From contig CAMJBT010000026.1 in the NCBI GenBank assembly GCA_946403965.1, positions 1 to 42,028 on the forward strand: a DNA stretch of 42,028 nucleotides, in the 5' to 3' direction. The notes beneath the pieces are model-generated. The model searched no databases, was not told the DNA's origin, and saw nothing but the letters and a program-made list of their open reading frames with translations. This document shows positions 1-8,524 of the stretch, one piece after another. The first letter of the stretch is position 1. Every line of letters starts with the position of its first letter. The DNA comes from an uncultured Pseudobutyrivibrio sp. (GTDB lineage: Bacteria; Bacillota; Clostridia; Lachnospirales; Lachnospiraceae). The translations under genes and the position numbers were made by a program.

Positions 1-1214
1 TCTGCTGCGTAAACGCCTGGAAGCTCCTTACCCTCAAGGAACTCAAGTGATGCACCACCACCTGTAGAGATGTGGCTCATCTTGTCAGCAAAACCAAGCT
101 GGTTAACAGCTGCTGCTGAATCACCACCACCGATGATTGTTGTAGCATCTGTATCAGCAAGTGCCTGAGCAACTGCCTTTGTACCTGCAGCAAGTGCTGG
201 GTTCTCGAAAAGACCCATTGGTCCGTTCCAAAGAACTGTCTTAGCAGACTTAACCTTGCTAGCGAAGAGCTCTACAGTCTTAGGTCCGATATCGCATCCC
301 ATTCTGTCTGCTGGCATGTTCTCGTTGTCATAAACTTCTGTCTCAACTGCAGCATCAATTGGATTTGGGAATGAAGCAACTGTTACAGAGTCAAGTGGAA
401 GAAGGATTTCCTTACCAGTGCTCTTTGCCTTCTCAAGCATCTCCTTGCAGTAATCAAGCTTTGTATCATCACAAAGTGATGTACCGATTTCGTATCCCAT
501 AGCCTTAAGGAATGTGAATGCCATACCACCACCGATGATAAGTGTATCGCACTTCTCAAGAAGGTTGTTGATTACGTTAAGCTTATCAGCAACCTTAGCA
601 CCACCAAGGATTGCTACAAATGGATGTACTGGGTTCTCTACAGCGTTTCCAAGGAAATCAATTTCCTTCTGCATAAGGTATCCAACTACGTTAGAACCAC
701 CCTTCTCTGTGATGAACTTTGTAACACCAGCTACAGAAGCGTGAGCTCTGTGTGATGAACCGAAAGCATCGCATACATAATCATCTGCAAGATCAGCAAG
801 CTCCTTAGAGAATGCCTCACCGTTCTTTGTCTCCTCTTCGCCTCTGAAACGAGTATTCTGAAGAAGGACAACATCTCCTTCGTTCATAGCGTTAACAGCA
901 GCTGTAGCAGCCTCACCTGTTACGTTGTAATCTGAAACGAAGTTTACTCCCTTACCAAGCTTCTCTGAAAGTCTCTTTGCAACTGGTGCAAGTGACTCGC
1001 CCTCGTTAGGACCATTCTTAACCTTTCCAAGGTGTGAGCAAAGGATAACCTTTCCACCATCAGCGATAAGCTTCTTGATTGTTGGAAGTGCTGCGTTGAT
1101 ACGTGTCTCGTCTGTGATTTCTCCTGCCTTAAGAGGTACGTTGAAATCGCAACGAACGAGAACGCGACGCCCCTTTACGTTGATATCATCAACTGTCTTT
1201 TTGTTTAATGCCAT
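1..1214 (-). CDS. pgk: Phosphoglycerate kinase, 3' end cut by window edge
   Basis: Interconverts 1,3-bisphosphoglycerate plus ADP and 3-phosphoglycerate plus ATP in cytoplasmic glycolysis. The start ATG at 1214 follows AAGGAGG with good spacing. Reading the minus strand gives an uninterrupted frame to the window edge (404 codons). It carries PGK hallmarks: VRCDFNVPL near residue 20, the FRGEE stretch, GGAKVADKL near 205, NGPMGLFEN near 330, and the nucleotide-binding GGGDSAAAV near 370. Bacterial PGKs are about 395-400 residues long, so only a few C-terminal residues are missing. It lies downstream of gap on the same strand, with a terminator in the 190-bp gap, so it may have its own promoter or rely on read-through. 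Identification is certain from motifs. Confidence 0.97.
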   Translation of the reverse strand, partial: MALNKKTVDDINVKGRRVLVRCDFNVPLKAGEITDETRINAALPTIKKLIADGGKVILCSHLGKVKNGPNEGESLAPVAKRLSEKLGKGVNFVSDYNVTGEAATAAVNAMNEGDVVLLQNTRFRGEEETKNGEAFSKELADLADDYVCDAFGSSHRAHASVAGVTKFITEKGGSNVVGYLMQKEIDFLGNAVENPVHPFVAILGGAKVADKLNVINNLLEKCDTLIIGGGMAFTFLKAMGYEIGTSLCDDTKLDYCKEMLEKAKSTGKEILLPLDSVTVASFPNPIDAAVETEVYDNENMPADRMGCDIGPKTVELFASKVKSAKTVLWNGPMGLFENPALAAGTKAVAQALADTDATTIIGGGDSAAAVNQLGFADKMSHISTGGGASLEFLEGKELPGVYAA

Positions 1215-1342
1215 TTTAAATTCCTCCTTATTATCCAAGCCCGCTGGTTACAGCCACAAGCCTAATGAAATTCTCTGCCAAGCAACACGCTTCGCTTGAG
1301 AATTATTAGAGTTTGTTTCCTACCAGCTCACTTAAATGCCAT

Positions 1343-1380
1343 AAAAAAAGGGCCGCGGTCCAATAGGACCGGACCCTTAA
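1343..1380 (-). terminator. Intrinsic terminator after gap
   Basis: On the minus strand an imperfect GC-rich stem (AAGGGTCCGGTCC paired with GGACCGCGGCCCTT, loop TATT) is followed by seven T. It lies 24 bp past the gap stop codon and about 130 bp before the pgk start, so it can separate or attenuate the two genes. Confidence 0.85.
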
Positions 1381-1403
1381 AAGTCGTATTTCGTATAAAC
1401 GAA

Positions 1404-2420
1404 TTAAGCTAACTCTGAGAAGTACTTGATTGTACGAACCATCTGTGATGTGTAGCTGTTCTCGTTATCATACCAAGAAACAACCTGTACCTCGTACTGA
1501 TCATCAGAAACCTTAGAAACCATTGTCTGTGTAGCATCGAAGAGAGAACCAAATCTCATACCTACGATATCTGAAGAAACGATTTCATCCTCGTTGTAAC
1601 CGAATGACTCGTTAGCTGCTGCCTTCATAGCTGCGTTGATACCCTCAACAGTAACATCCTTAGCGTTTACAACTGCTGTAAGGATTGTTGTAGAACCTGT
1701 TGGTGTAGGAACACGCTGTGCAGAACCGATAAGCTTTCCGTTAAGCTCTGGGATAACAAGACCGATAGCCTTTGCTGCACCTGTTGAGTTAGGAACGATG
1801 TTAACTGCTGCTGCACGTGAACGACGAAGATCACCCTTTCTCTGTGGGCCATCAAGTGTCATCTGATCACCTGTGTAAGCATGGATTGTTACCATGATAC
1901 CAGACTGGATTGGAGCGTACTTGTTAAGTGCGTCAGCCATTGGTGCTAAGCAGTTTGTTGTACATGAAGCTGCTGAAATGATGTTATCAGAAGCCTTAAG
2001 TGTCTCATGGTTTGTGTTGTAAACGATTGTAGGAAGATCGTTTCCTGCTGGTGCAGAGATAACAACCTTTCTAGCACCTGCATTGATATGAGCCTGTGCC
2101 TTTTCCTTTGATGTGTAGAATCCTGAACACTCAAGAACTACGTCAACCTTAAGGTCACCCCATGGGCAATTGTTTGCATCTGGGAATGCATAAATCTTGA
2201 TTTCCTTACCACATACGATGATTGAATCGTCTGTTGAAGAAACCTCATCTGCATGCTCGTACTTTCCCTGTGATGAATCATACTTTAAAAGATGTGCTAA
2301 CATCTTTGGGCTAGTTAAGTCGTTGATTGCTACTACTTCGTAACCTTCTGCGCCGAACATCTGACGGAATGCAAGACGTCCGATACGGCCAAAACCGTTG
2401 ATTGCTACTCTTACTGCCAT
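1404..2420 (-). CDS. gap: Glyceraldehyde-3-phosphate dehydrogenase, type I
   Basis: Oxidises and phosphorylates glyceraldehyde 3-phosphate with NAD+ in glycolysis. The 338-residue length is normal for the family. The N-terminal Rossmann motif NGFGRIG is at 8-14. Asp34 (INDLTS) is the residue that favours NAD+ over NADP+. The catalytic SCTTNC motif puts the nucleophile at Cys153 and the partner histidine at His180. The start follows AGGAGG with an 8-nt spacer. It is the first gene of a gap-pgk pair with its own promoter at 2499-2527 and a terminator at 1343-1380. Two of the 62-residue open frames inside it are shadows. Confidence 0.98.
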   Translation of the reverse strand: MAVRVAINGFGRIGRLAFRQMFGAEGYEVVAINDLTSPKMLAHLLKYDSSQGKYEHADEVSSTDDSIIVCGKEIKIYAFPDANNCPWGDLKVDVVLECSGFYTSKEKAQAHINAGARKVVISAPAGNDLPTIVYNTNHETLKASDNIISAASCTTNCLAPMADALNKYAPIQSGIMVTIHAYTGDQMTLDGPQRKGDLRRSRAAAVNIVPNSTGAAKAIGLVIPELNGKLIGSAQRVPTPTGSTTILTAVVNAKDVTVEGINAAMKAAANESFGYNEDEIVSSDIVGMRFGSLFDATQTMVSKVSDDQYEVQVVSWYDNENSYTSQMVRTIKYFSELA

Positions 2421-2498
2421 TTTTAAATCCTCCTAAAGATTCTTTTAAAAAATATTTTTTTCTTAGGGCTTTTCAGAAAATCGCCCCGTATGCAATAC

Positions 2499-2527
2499 AT
2501 TTTAAACAATATGATTCTGTAATTCAA
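2499..2527 (-). promoter_or_regulatory. Sigma-A type promoter of gap
   Basis: Minus strand: -35 TTGAAT, 17-bp spacer, -10 TAAAAT. The expected start is near 2492, giving a leader of about 70 nt. The leader holds a small hairpin (GGGC and TTTTC paired with GAAAA and GCCC) followed by an A-rich, not U-rich, stretch, so that hairpin is not a terminator. Confidence 0.65.
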
Positions 2528-2570
2528 CCCCAAATTCAAATATTGTTAATTTTTTCTCAAACTTTTATTG

Positions 2571-4043
2571 TTATATGTCGTTATTATCTTGTATATCAAC
2601 CTCTTCAAATAGCGTACATCTACCTTTTCCATTTGATTTAGATACATACAAAGCCCTATCCGCTAAATTCATATTATTTTCCAAGCTCAAATGAGGATTA
2701 ACTTTTACTATTCCGCAGCTCAATGTAACACTTCTATGGGTATCAGCCTTTGCCAGCTCTTTCATCAAGTCTTCCAACGCTGCTTTCGTCTCATCTTCAC
2801 TTCCTCGAAGGACACCTATAAACTCATCGCCGCCCCATCTTGCAACCAAACCTCTGTCATTTACCATCTCACGAAGTCCTTCCGCCACTATCTTGATTAT
2901 ATTATTTCCATAGAGATGACCATAAGAATCATTGAAAATCTTGAAATCATCTATATCAACCATAAAAAGAGTAGGAACAGCACCTTTTCCTTCTGCCTTT
3001 TTAAGCTTTTTATTAAACATTTCCGCAAATATCTTATTGTTGTAGAGACCAGTCAGTTCATCTACATTTTCATTTTCTCTGCTCATTTTACTTACTCTCG
3101 CAAAAAGAGTAATTGTCATAATCACATAAACAATAGTGAAGAATAAAACAATAAGTGCCCTATGATATGAGTGCCGCAATATATCAGAAATCATTGGACC
3201 AATATCTCTTTGAACAATAATATTCCAACCCAATGCTGAATTATATGTTATACAAGTGCATATATTTCCATTAAAAAATGTTTTCGTTTTACCTGCATCT
3301 ACTTTTTCAGTCACCTGATCCACAGTAAGATTCATCATTTTTGCTGCAGCATCTGGTTTTGCATAATATTTGTAGCTTCCATTATAGGAATTATTCACCG
3401 GACTAATATCCACAAAACATACTTTTACATTATATTCCTTTTCATAGTCTGTTAAAAATCCCATGTATGTATCTATACTTTTACATACACCTACCACCCC
3501 CAGTGTATTGTATCCCTGATCCTGAACTATACAATTTACAAACACACTGACTTTATCTTCATTCAATTGATCAGTATCAACCTGCACATCATGATTAAGC
3601 AAACTTCCTAAAAATCCTCGGTACCAGGAATCATAGGGATCGTTTTCATCAAGGGTTTTAAAGAAGCCTTTATCATAATAAAAATTCTTTGTAGCTTCTG
3701 ATACAAAAAACACGCAGCTATACCCATACTGATGCTGATACTCGCTAAGATAATTGTACAAATCATACGCCTTAGGTCCTGTGGTCTCTCCTGTTTCTTC
3801 TTTTATCCATTCTCTAAGGAACCTATCAGAACTAAGCAATCTAGACATCATAATCTGATCATTTACATAACTAGAGATATTAGAATTAATATCCATAGAT
3901 GTAAGTTTCACATCATTTTCAGCCTGATTTATAGCACTCTGTTTAAAAAACGAAAATTCACCAATCTGAATAGCCGCATATAAAAACAGAATCAACACTA
4001 TAACTATTGAATTGACTATAAACTGCGCATATTTTTTAAACAT
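2571..4043 (-). CDS. Membrane diguanylate cyclase with extracytoplasmic sensor domain
   Basis: Predicted to make cyclic di-GMP from two GTP. The 490 residues contain a membrane segment at about 9-29, an extracytoplasmic region of about 260 residues that looks like a Cache-type sensor, a second membrane segment at about 293-316, and a C-terminal GGDEF domain that begins DELTGLYNN. The active-site loop is the canonical RWGGDEF. No RxxD inhibitory site is found five residues before GGDEF, so product inhibition may be absent. The start follows AAGGAGAC. It is monocistronic and divergent from the PHP phosphatase gene. The ligand cannot be read from the sequence. Confidence 0.9.
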   Translation of the reverse strand: MFKKYAQFIVNSIVIVLILFLYAAIQIGEFSFFKQSAINQAENDVKLTSMDINSNISSYVNDQIMMSRLLSSDRFLREWIKEETGETTGPKAYDLYNYLSEYQHQYGYSCVFFVSEATKNFYYDKGFFKTLDENDPYDSWYRGFLGSLLNHDVQVDTDQLNEDKVSVFVNCIVQDQGYNTLGVVGVCKSIDTYMGFLTDYEKEYNVKVCFVDISPVNNSYNGSYKYYAKPDAAAKMMNLTVDQVTEKVDAGKTKTFFNGNICTCITYNSALGWNIIVQRDIGPMISDILRHSYHRALIVLFFTIVYVIMTITLFARVSKMSRENENVDELTGLYNNKIFAEMFNKKLKKAEGKGAVPTLFMVDIDDFKIFNDSYGHLYGNNIIKIVAEGLREMVNDRGLVARWGGDEFIGVLRGSEDETKAALEDLMKELAKADTHRSVTLSCGIVKVNPHLSLENNMNLADRALYVSKSNGKGRCTLFEEVDIQDNNDI

Positions 4044-4170
4044 TTAGTCTCCTTCACAAGACCTGTTAAACCTACGACTTTTTGATTTTCCTCAGGAAAT
4101 CAGGAACATACACATTCTCATTTTAATTTATCACACATGTTTGGTTTTTATGTGTTTTAGAGACATTTTC

Positions 4171-4199
4171 TAGTTTTGTGTAATGACCTATGTTAGAAT
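4171..4199 (+). promoter_or_regulatory. Extended -10 promoter of the PHP phosphatase gene
   Basis: An extended -10 (TGT then TAGAAT at 4194-4199) lies 17 bp from a weak -35 (TAGTTT). It sits downstream of an in-frame ATG at 4183, which rules that ATG out as the start for this transcript and supports the start at 4231. Confidence 0.45.
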
Positions 4200-4230
4200 T
4201 CATTTAATTAAAACTGAAAGGAGTACAAAA

Positions 4231-5040
4231 ATGTTTTGGGACAATCATATGCATAGCAACTTTTCAGGGGATTCGGATGCTACTCCTATTGATATGATTA
4301 ATTCTGCAAAGGAAAAGGGATTAAGAGGGATAACTTTTACAGATCACCTTGATTTAGATTATCCTGCCGAATATGGATTTTTTGATTTAGATTTAGAAAA
4401 GTACTATCCCACCCATCATCAACTAGCTCAAAAACATTCCACTGAAAATTTCACAATTTTAACAGGAATCGAAGTAGGTCTGCAGCCTGGTATCTTTGAT
4501 GCTACTGCAAATATTGTAAATAAATATCCCTTTGATTTTGTAATTGGAAGCACTCATCTTATAGATAAATTAGATCCATACTTTGAAAGCAGTTGGGAGA
4601 ACAAATCCCCTTCTGATTTTTTAAAAAGATACTATGAATGTGTTTTAGAAAATATCACCGTTTTTTCAGATTTTGACACATTAGCACATTTAGATTATGC
4701 CTTCAGATACGCAAAGGACTCATCTATCAAAAACAATTCCTACGCACCTTACAAGGACATTGTTGACGAAATCCTTTCTCACCTAGTAAAAAAAGACAAG
4801 GCGCTCGAAATAAATACTTCAGGTCTTAGAAAAGGTATGACCTATCCGAATCCTCACAAAGATATTGTAAAAAGATATTTTCAGCTGGGCGGTAGATTAA
4901 TTACCATCGGAGCTGATGCTCACAAGCCGGAAGATATCGCTGCAGATTTTGATTATCTTCCTGATTTTTTGAAGGATTGTGGTTTCAACGAATTTGCTGT
5001 ATACAAAAACAGAAAGCCAACGCTCTATCCCTTAGGATAA
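4231..5040 (+). CDS. hisJ: PHP-family phosphatase, histidinol-phosphatase (HisJ/HisK) type
   Basis: Predicted metal-dependent phosphatase, probably hydrolysing histidinol phosphate in histidine synthesis. The 269 residues open with the PHP motif NHMHSNFSGDS. Later metal-ligand motifs are FTDHLDLD near 40, GIEVG near 85, GSTHLID near 113, LAHLDYAF near 155 and GADAHKPED near 240. This order matches the HisJ branch. ATG 4231 follows AAAGGAG with good spacing; the frame is open to 4183 but lacks a ribosome site there. No other his genes are nearby, so a related phosphoester substrate is possible. Its 3' end lies inside a terminator shared with convergent aroK. Confidence 0.82.
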   Translation: MFWDNHMHSNFSGDSDATPIDMINSAKEKGLRGITFTDHLDLDYPAEYGFFDLDLEKYYPTHHQLAQKHSTENFTILTGIEVGLQPGIFDATANIVNKYPFDFVIGSTHLIDKLDPYFESSWENKSPSDFLKRYYECVLENITVFSDFDTLAHLDYAFRYAKDSSIKNNSYAPYKDIVDEILSHLVKKDKALEINTSGLRKGMTYPNPHKDIVKRYFQLGGRLITIGADAHKPEDIAADFDYLPDFLKDCGFNEFAVYKNRKPTLYPLG

Positions 5041-5058
5041 AGCATTGGCTTTATCTTT
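5013..5058. terminator. Bidirectional terminator between convergent hisJ and aroK
   Basis: The outer 12-bp stem (AAAGCCAACGCT with AGCATTGGCTTT, one wobble) encloses an inner TATCC-CTTA-GGATA hairpin. T-rich tracts follow on both strands. It overlaps the last codons of hisJ, so the coding end doubles as the terminator. Confidence 0.8.
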
Positions 5059-5563
5059 ATGAACATACTAATGAATGAATTTCTGCAGCTATGTCATCTA
5101 CAGTTCTGTCATCCACAGTTACAGCAAAATCAGCAGCAGCACTATACTTGTCTTCTCTAGCCTCCATCAATCTGCTGATGCCCTCGACAGTTTTGTTTCC
5201 TTCCAATAGCGGACGATTATGGCAGTGTTTCACTCTCTTAAGCACCGTCTCAGGAGTTGCTTTAAGTAGCACCACCTTTCCACTCTTTTTCATCTCCAAA
5301 ACATTTTCATGTCTAAGGACTGCTCCTCCACCACAAGAAACAACAGTGTTATCCATTTCTCCTAAATCCTTGATAAGCTGAGTCTCTAAATCTCTGAAAT
5401 ATTCCTCGCCTTTTACGGCAAAGATTTCACTGATCGTAGAATTTTGCCTTCTTTCAATTTCAGAATCCATATCGATCACTCTCATATGATAATTCTTATT
5501 TAACGCATTGGAAATTGCTGACTTTCCAGTTCCCATAAATCCAATCAAAAAAATGTTTTTCAT
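5057..5563 (-). CDS. aroK: Shikimate kinase
   Basis: Phosphorylates shikimate to shikimate 3-phosphate with ATP in chorismate synthesis. The 168 residues are typical. The P-loop GFMGTGKSA is at about 8-16, the shikimate-binding DMDSEIERR at about 31-39, the CGGGAVLR loop near 77-84, and the adenine-side HNRPLLEG near 115. The start follows GAGGG. It is divergent from aroD, another step of the same pathway, with 144 bp between the starts. That gap contains an inverted repeat (5597-5620). Confidence 0.96.
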   Translation of the reverse strand: MKNIFLIGFMGTGKSAISNALNKNYHMRVIDMDSEIERRQNSTISEIFAVKGEEYFRDLETQLIKDLGEMDNTVVSCGGGAVLRHENVLEMKKSGKVVLLKATPETVLKRVKHCHNRPLLEGNKTVEGISRLMEAREDKYSAAADFAVTVDDRTVDDIAAEIHSLVCS

Positions 5564-5596
5564 AGTAAAACCCTCTGCATCTTGTCTCTTTCCTTA

Positions 5597-5620
5597 TTTG
5601 TTATGGCTTATCCTAACAAA
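5597..5620. promoter_or_regulatory. Inverted repeat between aroK and aroD
   Basis: Perfect 7-bp arms TTTGTTA and TAACAAA are separated by 10 bp, upstream of the aroK start and in the space shared with aroD. It could be an operator or a leader hairpin of aroK. Only the symmetry is seen; no regulator is assigned. Confidence 0.35.
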
Positions 5621-5707
5621 TTATGCTAGAAATTAAAAGAGATTGCTAGTTTTTAGTATAGACTTGTGATAATCTCATAAGAAAGATTTTAAACCAAGGG
5701 GTAATTT

Positions 5708-6478
5708 ATGAAAAAATCAGTTGAAGTACGAGGCATAAGAATAGGCGATGGTATCCCTAAAATATGTGTACCTATATTTGGAAAAACCAGCGATGAACTT
5801 TTAAAATCTGCAAAGGACATTTCTGGAGTAAAACATCAAATGGTTGAATGGCGTGTTGATTGGTTCGAAAAAGAACAGGACCTTTCCGCCATGGTTATAC
5901 TTTTGTCGCAATTGCGCAGCATAATTGGAGATTTTCCTCTTCTATTCACTTTCAGAACAAAATCTGAGGGTGGGGAATCAGATATTTCAAAAGAAGAATA
6001 CTTACAGCTTAATCTGAATGCTGTTTCAACAGGTCTTATTGATTTAATAGATGTAGAACTATTTACTGGGGAAGATTTAGTAAAGCAGGTAATTGAAGCC
6101 GCTCACGAAGCTGGTGTAAAAGTAGTTCTTTCAAGCCATGACTTCGAAAAGACACCATCAAAAAAGGAAATCATAAACCGTCTTCAGCGAATGCAAAGTC
6201 TAGGTGCGGACATTGCAAAGCTTGCTGTTATGCCAGCGGACAAAGCAGATGTCATCACTTTACTTTCTGCAACAGAAGAAATGAATAGTTCATATGCGAC
6301 TATACCAATCGTAACAATGTCTATGGGCACAACCGGAGTCATCAGCAGAATATGCGGAGAATTTTCCGGTTCAGCAATAACATTTGGAACCTGCCAGGAA
6401 GCATCAGCACCTGGACAAATTCCTGCAAACGAACTTTCCACCCTTCTAAACAAACTACATAAATGTTTTAATAAATAA
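5708..6478 (+). CDS. aroD: 3-dehydroquinate dehydratase, type I
   Basis: Dehydrates 3-dehydroquinate to 3-dehydroshikimate through a Schiff base. The 256 residues match the type I class I-aldolase fold. The substrate-binding EWRVDWF is near 47-53 and RTKSEGG near 83-89. The catalytic His lies in LSSHDFEKTP near 142, and the Schiff-base Lys in ADIAKLAVMP near 170. The C-terminal TFGTCQEASAPGQIP loop is present. The start follows AAGGGG. It is divergent from aroK and followed by a strong terminator. Confidence 0.96.
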   Translation: MKKSVEVRGIRIGDGIPKICVPIFGKTSDELLKSAKDISGVKHQMVEWRVDWFEKEQDLSAMVILLSQLRSIIGDFPLLFTFRTKSEGGESDISKEEYLQLNLNAVSTGLIDLIDVELFTGEDLVKQVIEAAHEAGVKVVLSSHDFEKTPSKKEIINRLQRMQSLGADIAKLAVMPADKADVITLLSATEEMNSSYATIPIVTMSMGTTGVISRICGEFSGSAITFGTCQEASAPGQIPANELSTLLNKLHKCFNK

Positions 6479-6482
6479 CAAC

Positions 6483-6520
6483 AAAACCTTCCCCAAAATT
6501 AAAAGGGAAGGTTTTATTAT
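6483..6520. terminator. Terminator after aroD, also usable by sigH
   Basis: A perfect 11-bp stem (AAAACCTTCCC with GGGAAGGTTTT, 11-nt loop) is followed by TATTATTT on the plus strand and by a T-rich tract on the minus strand. It therefore probably ends both aroD and the convergent sigH operon. Confidence 0.85.
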
Positions 6521-6559
6521 TTCACACATTATGATATCCCCCACATATCGGGGATAATT

Positions 6560-7150
6560 TTATAAAAGCATTTTTGCTTTTTGTTTTATTCTTGTAAGTG
6601 TATTATCCACGGATTTTTCTGACTTATCAAGGCGAACCGCAATTTCTTTATAATCATAATCCTGCATATATAGATTAAAAACCTCACGTTCCATAGGAGA
6701 AAGGGCCTCCTTCAAACGTTCTATCAAATCCATATTTTCTTCTGCTTCTATTATAAGCTCTGCTGGATCATCGGATGTAAATGATGGTTCTTCCAAATCC
6801 CCGCCATCGTCTCCATAGAGAGAAACATATGCATTAAGTGGCGAATGTTTCTTTCGATTACTAGCCTCGATAGCTTTTATCATTTGCCTCTCAATACACA
6901 ACTCTGCAAAATGAAAAAAGGTTACCTCTGAGGATGTATCGTAATCCCCAATAGCGCTAAATAAGCCTATCATTCCCTCTTGAATCAAATCTTCATTTTC
7001 TCCACCAATAAGAAAATATTTCTTGGAAATATTCAGAACTAATGGCTTATATTTTTCACAAATGTAATTTACAACAGCTACATTTCCTGACTGATAGCTA
7101 GCTATAAGCTCTTCATCAGAAAGTCGGTCGTATTCTTCTCTCAAGTCCAT
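6560..7150 (-). CDS. sigH: RNA polymerase sigma factor, SigH family
   Basis: Predicted sigma-70 family factor of the SigH (sigma-30) group, which directs transition-state and early sporulation genes in Bacillus and Clostridia. The 196 residues contain region 2 (YFLIGGENEDLIQEGMIGLF), the SigH-like FAELCIERQMIKAIEASNR and HSPLNAYVSL stretches, and a region 4 helix-turn-helix (YDYKEIAVRLDKSEKSVDNTL) near the end. ATG 7150 has GGGGAG five bases upstream; an in-frame TTG at 7171 has none. The position right after rlmB matches the Bacillus order cysS-mrnC-rlmB-yacP-sigH, with yacP missing. Whether it controls sporulation here cannot be told. Confidence 0.9.
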   Translation of the reverse strand: MDLREEYDRLSDEELIASYQSGNVAVVNYICEKYKPLVLNISKKYFLIGGENEDLIQEGMIGLFSAIGDYDTSSEVTFFHFAELCIERQMIKAIEASNRKKHSPLNAYVSLYGDDGGDLEEPSFTSDDPAELIIEAEENMDLIERLKEALSPMEREVFNLYMQDYDYKEIAVRLDKSEKSVDNTLTRIKQKAKMLL

Positions 7151-7178
7151 CCTAGCTCCCCAATCACACAATCCGTTA

Positions 7179-7928
7179 TTATTTTGATCTGTTGATTCTC
7201 TGTCTTACAACTTCGTATGCAAGAACGCCGCATGCTACAGAAGCATTAAGAGAATCAATATCTCCGTACATTGGAATACTTGCAACCATATCGCAGTTCT
7301 TCTTTACAAGATCAGAAACTCCATGTCCTTCATTGCCGATTACAAGTCCAATAGAACCAGTAAGATTCAAATCATACATAGCTGTTCCACCCATATCAGC
7401 ACACACAAACCACATTCCCTTGGCCTTTAATTCTTCCATTGTCTTGGAAATATTTGTAACCTTTGCAACTGGAGTGTAGTTGATTGCACCTGCGGATGCT
7501 TTTGCAACAGTAGCTGTAAGCCCAACTGCTCGATGCTTTGGAATCACAACACCATGAGCGCCAGCCTGGTTCGCTGTACGAATAATAGCACCAAGATTGT
7601 GAGGATCCTCAATATTATCAAGAATAATAATAAATGGGTCCTCCCCTTTTTCTTCAGCCTTTGCCAAAATATCTTCAAGCTCAGCATACTCATAGCTTGC
7701 AGCATAAGCAATAACACCTTGATGCTTACCTGTCTCGGAAAGTTGATCAAGACGCTCTTTCTTCACAAAGCTAATTACTGTATCTTTGCTTTTTTTGGCT
7801 TCTCTAAGGATAGTCTGAATTGGGCCATCCTTGCAGCCATCAAGTACAAATAAACGGTCAATTGTTTTTCCTGAGCGAAATGCCTCAAGCACAGCATTTC
7901 TTCCTTCAACAATTCTACTTTCTTCCAT
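7179..7928 (-). CDS. rlmB: 23S rRNA 2'-O-methyltransferase, RlmB (TrmH/SpoU family)
   Basis: Predicted to methylate the 2'-OH of a conserved guanosine in 23S rRNA with SAM. The 249 residues include an N-terminal substrate-binding domain starting near EGRNAVLEAFRSG. The SPOUT knot motifs follow: DNIEDPHNLGAIIRTANQAG near 105-124, LVIGNEGHGVS near 195, and SLNASVACGVLAYE near 227. The start has no strong ribosome site, but the N-terminus matches the family. It is in the operon between mrnC and sigH, with 155 bp upstream holding a 13-bp palindrome (TTGTAGCCTACAA near 8010). Confidence 0.95.
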   Translation of the reverse strand: MEESRIVEGRNAVLEAFRSGKTIDRLFVLDGCKDGPIQTILREAKKSKDTVISFVKKERLDQLSETGKHQGVIAYAASYEYAELEDILAKAEEKGEDPFIIILDNIEDPHNLGAIIRTANQAGAHGVVIPKHRAVGLTATVAKASAGAINYTPVAKVTNISKTMEELKAKGMWFVCADMGGTAMYDLNLTGSIGLVIGNEGHGVSDLVKKNCDMVASIPMYGDIDSLNASVACGVLAYEVVRQRINRSK

Positions 7929-8083
7929 AATTTTCTAATACCTATAGCTTGTCATGCCAACAATTGTACTTACAAATTTAAATATACTCTAAAAAATGAA
8001 CATTAATAATTGTAGGCTACAAGCTCACTCTTTCTAAATAACTAAACAATTATTACAGGGCTACACCAAAATCTTTTAAACAA

Positions 8084-8524
8084 TTAATCAAGAATATCTA
8101 AACCTATACGATTTATACCTAGATTGATTAAATCACAGATGCGATCCATATTATCAGTGAGATAAAGGTATCCCAAGACTGCTTCAAAACCAGTAGCTTC
8201 AAGGTAGTCCATTGTGGTAGCATTCTTGGCCTTGGTGTGAGGCTTTGAATTGCGTCCGCGACGATACCAATCTGCCTCCTCCTCGGTAAAATCCTCCATC
8301 AAAGCTGCCGCAAGCTTTGCTTGTGTAGGTGCTTTAACAACCGCACTGGCTCTTTGATGAAGTTTGTTCACAGCTGTGTTGCCTTTATTCACCAGGATTG
8401 AACGAATCACCACATCAAAAATCGCATCACCTATATATGCAAGTGTCAGCGGTGAATATGTTCTGATATCCTTTGATTCAATATCAAATTTGCTATTTAA
8501 ATAATCATTTAAACCAGCTTCCAT
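8084..8524 (-). CDS. mrnC: Mini-ribonuclease III
   Basis: Predicted dsRNA-specific endonuclease that matures the ends of 23S rRNA. The 146 residues form a stand-alone RNase III catalytic domain with no dsRNA-binding domain, as usual for Mini-III. The signature LTLAYIGDAIFD holds catalytic Asp33. The RGRNSKPHTKAKNATTMDYLEATGFEAVLGYLYL region contains the second acidic cluster. It overlaps the end of cysS by 16 bp, so translation is probably coupled. Confidence 0.94.
   Translation of the reverse strand: MEAGLNDYLNSKFDIESKDIRTYSPLTLAYIGDAIFDVVIRSILVNKGNTAVNKLHQRASAVVKAPTQAKLAAALMEDFTEEEADWYRRGRNSKPHTKAKNATTMDYLEATGFEAVLGYLYLTDNMDRICDLINLGINRIGLDILD

Noticed and set aside
1215-1300. Promoter TTGTGG-N18-GATAAT before pgk
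   Set aside because: The -10 would touch the ribosome site, leaving no room for a transcription start.
2691-3146. Plus-strand open frame of 151 codons
   Set aside because: It lies wholly antisense to the GGDEF-domain gene; composition (Phe, Ile, Ser, Tyr rich) is what the reverse of that gene would give.
4183-4230. Upstream in-frame ATG for the PHP phosphatase
   Set aside because: It lies upstream of the predicted -10, has no ribosome site, and the 16 added residues precede the PHP motif start found in homologues.
6535-6556. Hairpin TATCCCC-GGGGATA directly after sigH
   Set aside because: No U-tract follows on the minus strand. The better terminator for sigH is the reverse reading of 6483-6520.
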